Of a DNA stretch of 64,000 bases, positions 59,968 to 64,000 are shown in pieces; position 1 is the stretch's first letter; each line of letters starts with the position of its first letter. The stretch is taken from contig JAQYTJ010000031.1 in the NCBI GenBank assembly GCA_028724885.1, positions 1-64,000 on the forward strand, written 5' to 3'. The translations under genes and the position numbers were made by a program. This DNA comes from Bacteroidales bacterium (GTDB lineage: Bacteria; Bacteroidota; Bacteroidia; Bacteroidales; UBA932). Under the pieces are notes generated by a model. That model had not been told where the DNA came from. It worked only from the letters and a program-made list of their open reading frames with translations, and ran no database searches.

Positions 59968-61206
59968 TTACCGGCGATTGGCTGCGGTTGTGGCGGGGAT
60001 GTCGAGGGCTTCGGCTAGGATAACGATCGGATTTAGGACTTTGTATCCTGTGGACATCTCAATCTGCCACTTGCAGGTATCACACTCGCTACAGACAAAG
60101 TCTGGCGCAAGAGCACGAATCTGCTCGAACACTGGCAGTCCTATTTCTTGTGAATATTTATAATTCTCTTTCTTGAAGCCGTAGGTGCCTGCAATGCCGC
60201 AGCAGCCGCTATCCAACACGGTGAAAGACACCCCTTTAATCATCTGCATGAGCTGCTTCGTGAATATGCTCCATCCTAGCTTTTCCATGTGACACGGAAT
60301 ATGATAGGCTATGCGAGCGGCATAATCTTTCTTGAACACTAGAGTAACCTTACCTGCATCAATCAAATCGAACAAAAACTTCTCCACCAGAGTAATGCTG
60401 TCCCGAACTTTGGAATTGTCTATATCCAGCACATGAGGATACTCATCCCTCATGGTGAAAGTGCAAGTGGAAGCGGTAGCAACGATAGGAAGCCCCTCGC
60501 CTACCACCTTCTCGAAAACCGAAACATTGTGCCTAGCGTGCCTGCGAGCCTGGCTCCAAAGCCCATTCGCAATCATAGCCACCCCACAACATTCTTCATT
60601 CATAAGTTCCACTCCATAACCGACGGCATTCAATACTTCCACGAAAGCCTTCCCCACCTCAGGGTGCTGAAACTCAGTAGAACAACCATGGAAGAAAGCC
60701 ACTTTCTTTGAATATGCAGCCTGCTGCGACCGTGCCTCTCGATTGAACCATCCAATGAAGCCATGAGCCTTGTATTTCGGGAATGTGCGATTCCTATCAA
60801 TATTCAGCATCACGTCCATAACTGCTTTCACCGGCTTCGTAGCTACCATAAAATTAACGATAGGAGCGAACGGACGAGCCAGATGCCCCATTATGTCGGT
60901 ATTAGCAAGTATGGTATCGCGGAGGGTCGGCGTGGCAACGCTATAGCGACGCCTGGCAGACTGGATCAAATCGGCTATATTCACGCCGGATGGACAAGCA
61001 ACCTCGCAGCGCTTGCAGTTCAAGCAATATTTCAGGTTCTCGTCGAAGAACAGCTTGTTTTTCAAGCGAAGCCTCTCCTCATCAGGGCCAGCTTGCTTAG
61101 GACCAGGGAACAAAGGATTCACTGCCACCACAGGGCAGTACGCCGTGCAAACCGTACACTTTATGCACTGCTCGAAATTATTGAAACTAACTTCTTTATT
61201 CTCCAT
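59968..61206 (-). CDS. glpC: Anaerobic glycerol-3-phosphate dehydrogenase subunit C
   Basis: The 412-residue protein has two N-terminal 4Fe-4S motifs (CIKCTVCTAYCPVV, CLNCKRCEVACPSG) and two CCG domains (FHGCSTEF ... NEECCGVAM ... and HIPCHMEK ... DSGCCGIAG ... CSECDTCKWQI). This is the membrane-associated electron-transfer subunit that hands electrons from GlpAB to menaquinone. The start follows the glpB stop by 3 bases. The C-terminal end (PATTAANRR) lies in a local duplication. Confidence 0.9.
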   Translation of the reverse strand: MENKEVSFNNFEQCIKCTVCTAYCPVVAVNPLFPGPKQAGPDEERLRLKNKLFFDENLKYCLNCKRCEVACPSGVNIADLIQSARRRYSVATPTLRDTILANTDIMGHLARPFAPIVNFMVATKPVKAVMDVMLNIDRNRTFPKYKAHGFIGWFNREARSQQAAYSKKVAFFHGCSTEFQHPEVGKAFVEVLNAVGYGVELMNEECCGVAMIANGLWSQARRHARHNVSVFEKVVGEGLPIVATASTCTFTMRDEYPHVLDIDNSKVRDSITLVEKFLFDLIDAGKVTLVFKKDYAARIAYHIPCHMEKLGWSIFTKQLMQMIKGVSFTVLDSGCCGIAGTYGFKKENYKYSQEIGLPVFEQIRALAPDFVCSECDTCKWQIEMSTGYKVLNPIVILAEALDIPATTAANRR

Positions 61207-61209
61207 ACC

Positions 61210-62457
61210 CTATCCTCCAATGATTTCATCAGCAACCCGCATAGCGGTCATTATTGCCACACCTGCGCCACTCCCCTCGTTCAGCGAATTGCACCCACCA
61301 ACCTCAGAACCAATAACATAAACATTATCGACCAAAGAACCATTTTTGAATGCCCTGAAACGAGAATCAGTCACGACGCCGAAGCCAAGGTAATTCTGCT
61401 TCTCGAAGAAATTTTTATCGTACCACTCGTTCCTGTCCTGAACGAAATCCACGTCCAGCCCGAACACAGGTTCCTCAACCTTGCCAGGCGATGCGACCAA
61501 ACCATGAGCGAACAGATGTCCGCTGGCCAGAACGAAATCATCTGCCTCCAGCAGAGTACCATCAAGATTTCTAGTCTTAATGCTCATGACCATGCCATCA
61601 GAAATCGAAGAACTAAGAGCCTCATCTCCCATTAGGAACGTCCCTCCTACGCTCTCGAAAGCCTTCTTCAATAGTTTCTGTGTGCGGACGCCTGCGACGG
61701 AAGGCGGCATAGTTCCAACGAATAGCACATTTGCCTTTATCATCTCCCTCACCCACTCACACACTAGAGGGTTATTCAAACCGAACACTTCAGGAACCAC
61801 CACGACATCTTCATCCTTCAAAAGCGAATGAACTGTCCTACCGAACTCCTTCCAGCATTCCTCCTGCTCCATTACACGAGCTATATTAATAGAACGCATC
61901 TCAGTTGGATTTGCACGAAGCTTCTCCAAAACCCTCAGCTTCACCGACTCTATCCTGCAAGAAAGCCCCCTCTTCTCAAGCCCTTCAGCAATGAAGACAC
62001 TATTGAAATCCATAAAGCCAGAAAAATTAACAATCAATGCTTTATGCCCTATTACTTCATCCTGAGATTTAAAAAACGGAACCTCCCCTAAAGCCAGCCA
62101 GGCCGGCTTGAAAGTACCCAACGGAGTTAAACGCCAACCGTTGGCACCATTTGAACCGCAAAGCTTGATGCCATATTTTCCGAAGAAAGGAATCACGCAG
62201 GCAGCATATTCCTTTATCTTTTCAACCCCTATCTTTGAATACGGGTGCTCCTTCGGTAATTTAGTAATATCCCGAAGCGGCTCCTCAACTGCAGTTCCGT
62301 CCGGAAGCCTCCCTAGCAAGCCGAAAGTGCCAGTAGAGAAGTGCAAGGCATTTTGCCCAGCAGATACGATTAAACACTGCTTTCCTGCCTCCTGTAAACG
62401 GATGCCACAGACAAGAGATGAAAGCCCGCCTCCAATTATGATAGTATCAAATTTCAT
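61210..62457 (-). CDS. glpB: Anaerobic glycerol-3-phosphate dehydrogenase subunit B
   Basis: The 415-residue flavoprotein begins FDTIIIGGGLSSLVCGIRLQ, the FAD Rossmann motif, and contains FSTGTFGLLG, VPEVFGLNNP and the closing VYVIGSEVGGCNSLNEGSGAG (parts VYVIGSEVGGCN and SLNEGSGAG), matching GlpB. It binds FMN/FAD and links GlpA to GlpC. It lies between glpA (40-base gap) and glpC (3-base gap). Confidence 0.88.
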   Translation of the reverse strand: MKFDTIIIGGGLSSLVCGIRLQEAGKQCLIVSAGQNALHFSTGTFGLLGRLPDGTAVEEPLRDITKLPKEHPYSKIGVEKIKEYAACVIPFFGKYGIKLCGSNGANGWRLTPLGTFKPAWLALGEVPFFKSQDEVIGHKALIVNFSGFMDFNSVFIAEGLEKRGLSCRIESVKLRVLEKLRANPTEMRSINIARVMEQEECWKEFGRTVHSLLKDEDVVVVPEVFGLNNPLVCEWVREMIKANVLFVGTMPPSVAGVRTQKLLKKAFESVGGTFLMGDEALSSSISDGMVMSIKTRNLDGTLLEADDFVLASGHLFAHGLVASPGKVEEPVFGLDVDFVQDRNEWYDKNFFEKQNYLGFGVVTDSRFRAFKNGSLVDNVYVIGSEVGGCNSLNEGSGAGVAIMTAMRVADEIIGG

Positions 62458-62497
62458 TCTTAACCCTTATTCAAAACTTATCCTCCACAAAAGCCCG

Positions 62498-64000
62498 CTA
62501 AGCTTCATTCAATCCCAGCACTTCTGAATATACCCACTGCGTATATGCGCATTCCCGTAACGTCTCTCCCCAAGCCACAGGATACATTCCTTTCCACCGT
62601 TCATTCATAAACTGCTTCAAATCATTGCGCACAGCAACAACATCACCATGATCCTTAGCCAGAATGCAGGCGGCCCTGCACCCACAAAGCTCTCCCTGGC
62701 ACGTTCCCATGCCCATTCGAGTGCGCCTGCGAAGATCCACGAGATTGTGAACGTCCATATTCTCGATGGCTGAATCAATCTCAGACACAGGCACTTCTTC
62801 ACACTCACAAACGACACTCCCCTCATATTCATCGGAAAGCGGAATGCTAGAAACATTGGCTCCAGCCCTGCCAACGGTCGCCTTCTGCGCCGTAGTAGGC
62901 ATAGTCCACATATTCTTGAATATCTTCTCGATGCCTCCTTCCTCAGAGCCAGGAAGAGGGGTCGTTGCAGTCGTGCAAGGAACATCCAGACCCAGCTTCT
63001 TGCAAGCCATGTCGGTAGCCTGCTCAGCCATCAGTCTGTAAGTCATTAGCTTACCACCAGTTATCGTTATGAAACTTTTAATTCCGTCGCGAGTCTCGTG
63101 ATCCAAGCATACTATGCCACGGCTAATACTCCTGCCTGTAGGATCATTGTCCGCAGAAACAAGTGGACGCACCCCAGCGTAAGCACGAAGAATCCTAGTC
63201 TTAGCAAGCACAGGCGAAAGCTTCGCACCCTCTGAGAGAAGCAGATTCACCTCGTCCGGCGTCACCTGCAGATGATCACACTCCTCGTATGGCACCTTAG
63301 TGGAAGTAGTGCCAATCACGCACACGGTATCTCCGGGAACAAGGATGTCCGCATTTGCAGGCTTGCGGCAACGGTTCAGCACAATTCCGTTGACCCTGTG
63401 AGCGAAAATCAGTAGAGCGCCCTTTGCCGGATACATGCCAACATTTGCCCCAGCCATCTCGGCAATATGATGCCCCCAGATTCCACACGCATTTATAACC
63501 ACTGACGCATGGTACTCGACAAGCCCCCCAGTCCTGTGATTCAGCACCTTTAACCCAGTCACCGTATCCTGGTCAATGATGAATCCTGTGACTTCTGAAT
63601 ATGTCAGCAAATCAGCTCCGTGGAGCTTCGCATCGTATACATTTGAAGCGCAAAGCCTGAACGGATCCACCGAGCCATCAGGAACGCGCACGGCACCTAT
63701 TATGGACGGATTCACAGACGGTTCCAGCCTCTTAGCCTCCTCCGGATCTATGATTTCCGCCTTTATTCCGGCCTCTGTGCAGGCTTTCACGAACGTTGCC
63801 TGGTAGCCTAAGTCATCTTCAGGCAGAGTAATGAAAAACCCTGAAGTATCATCCACGCAATGCCGGGCAATTTTCTTAAGAATCATGTTCTCTTTTATGC
63901 ATTCCGAAGCAGATTCCTTATCAGTGACAGCATAGCGCGCTCCGCTGTGCAGCAAGCCATGATTACGGCCAGTCGCTCCGGTCGCAATGTCATTCCTTTC
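62498..64000 (-). CDS. glpA: Anaerobic glycerol-3-phosphate dehydrogenase subunit A (5' end outside window)
   Basis: The frame is open to the window edge and gives 500 residues, so the N-terminal FAD motif lies outside. Visible are ATGATGRNHGLLHSGARYA at the window edge, the substrate-domain segments AVRVPDGSVDPFRLC and GVRPLVSADNDPTGRSISRG, ITITGGKLMTYRLMAE, and a C-terminal BFD-like [2Fe-2S] domain (CECEEVPVSEI ... GMGTCQGELCGCRAACIL). This is the catalytic subunit that oxidises sn-glycerol 3-phosphate to dihydroxyacetone phosphate without oxygen. First known gene of glpABC on the minus strand. Confidence 0.92.
   Translation of the reverse strand, partial: ERNDIATGATGRNHGLLHSGARYAVTDKESASECIKENMILKKIARHCVDDTSGFFITLPEDDLGYQATFVKACTEAGIKAEIIDPEEAKRLEPSVNPSIIGAVRVPDGSVDPFRLCASNVYDAKLHGADLLTYSEVTGFIIDQDTVTGLKVLNHRTGGLVEYHASVVINACGIWGHHIAEMAGANVGMYPAKGALLIFAHRVNGIVLNRCRKPANADILVPGDTVCVIGTTSTKVPYEECDHLQVTPDEVNLLLSEGAKLSPVLAKTRILRAYAGVRPLVSADNDPTGRSISRGIVCLDHETRDGIKSFITITGGKLMTYRLMAEQATDMACKKLGLDVPCTTATTPLPGSEEGGIEKIFKNMWTMPTTAQKATVGRAGANVSSIPLSDEYEGSVVCECEEVPVSEIDSAIENMDVHNLVDLRRRTRMGMGTCQGELCGCRAACILAKDHGDVVAVRNDLKQFMNERWKGMYPVAWGETLRECAYTQWVYSEVLGLNEA

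Overview
The window looks like a chromosomal segment of a gut-associated member of the Bacteroidales. The evidence is a type V (fimbrillin-type) fimbrial locus, TonB-dependent receptors paired with DUF4249 or HmuY-type lipoproteins, promoters of the Bacteroidetes form TTTG-N17-20-TAnnTTTG, and the relic of a bile salt hydrolase. Genus cannot be fixed from the sequence. The left end carries the tail of a transposase; the right end cuts glpA.

Layout. 1-5.8 kb: an outer-membrane beta-barrel protein, a TPR/membrane/HTH regulator, a secreted double-domain esterase and a hypothetical protein. 5.8-10.3 kb: an accessory, decaying stretch with paired phage-type repressors facing tiny ORFs, a methyltransferase, and broken copies of a small membrane protein, a DUF2461-like protein and a bile salt hydrolase. 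10.3-15.2 kb: an MFS carrier and a haem-uptake operon (hmuY frameshifted at A7, hmuR, exported CbiX-like chelatase). 15.3-21.6 kb: a TonB receptor/DUF4249 pair, then an AmmeMemoRadiSam pair (amrS plus an exported Memo-AMMECR1 fusion). 21.6-25.4 kb: repeats, toxin and AAA_4 remnants, a bacterial-type PARG, greA and two tRNA-Lys genes. 25.4-37.8 kb: an eight-gene fimbrial operon on the minus strand. 38.7-44.3 kb: a MarR-controlled operon of heterodisulfide-reductase-like proteins. 44.7-49.1 kb: a purine/NAD salvage operon on the plus strand. 49.1-57.3 kb: a dicarboxylate symporter, a CDF metal exporter, a TPP-riboswitch-controlled TonB receptor with an EamA transporter, a glutaminyl cyclase and pyrG. 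57.4-59.7 kb: a repeat-rich gap, a small membrane protein, a nuclease-domain relic and rnpB. 59.9-64 kb: glpCBA.

How the genes fit together. Redox metabolism stands out: two separate sets of CCG/4Fe-4S proteins (GlpABC and the Hdr-like operon) probably deliver electrons to menaquinone, and the second has its own MarR repressor and a perfect palindromic operator. Surface functions dominate the rest: receptors for haem, thiamine and unknown ligands, and a pilus with four candidate fimbrillin subunits. A dispersed palindromic repeat occurs six times, once inside a coding sequence without breaking the frame, and once overlapping a stop codon. The hexamer GAATAT is strongly over-represented in the core genes but not in the accessory stretch.
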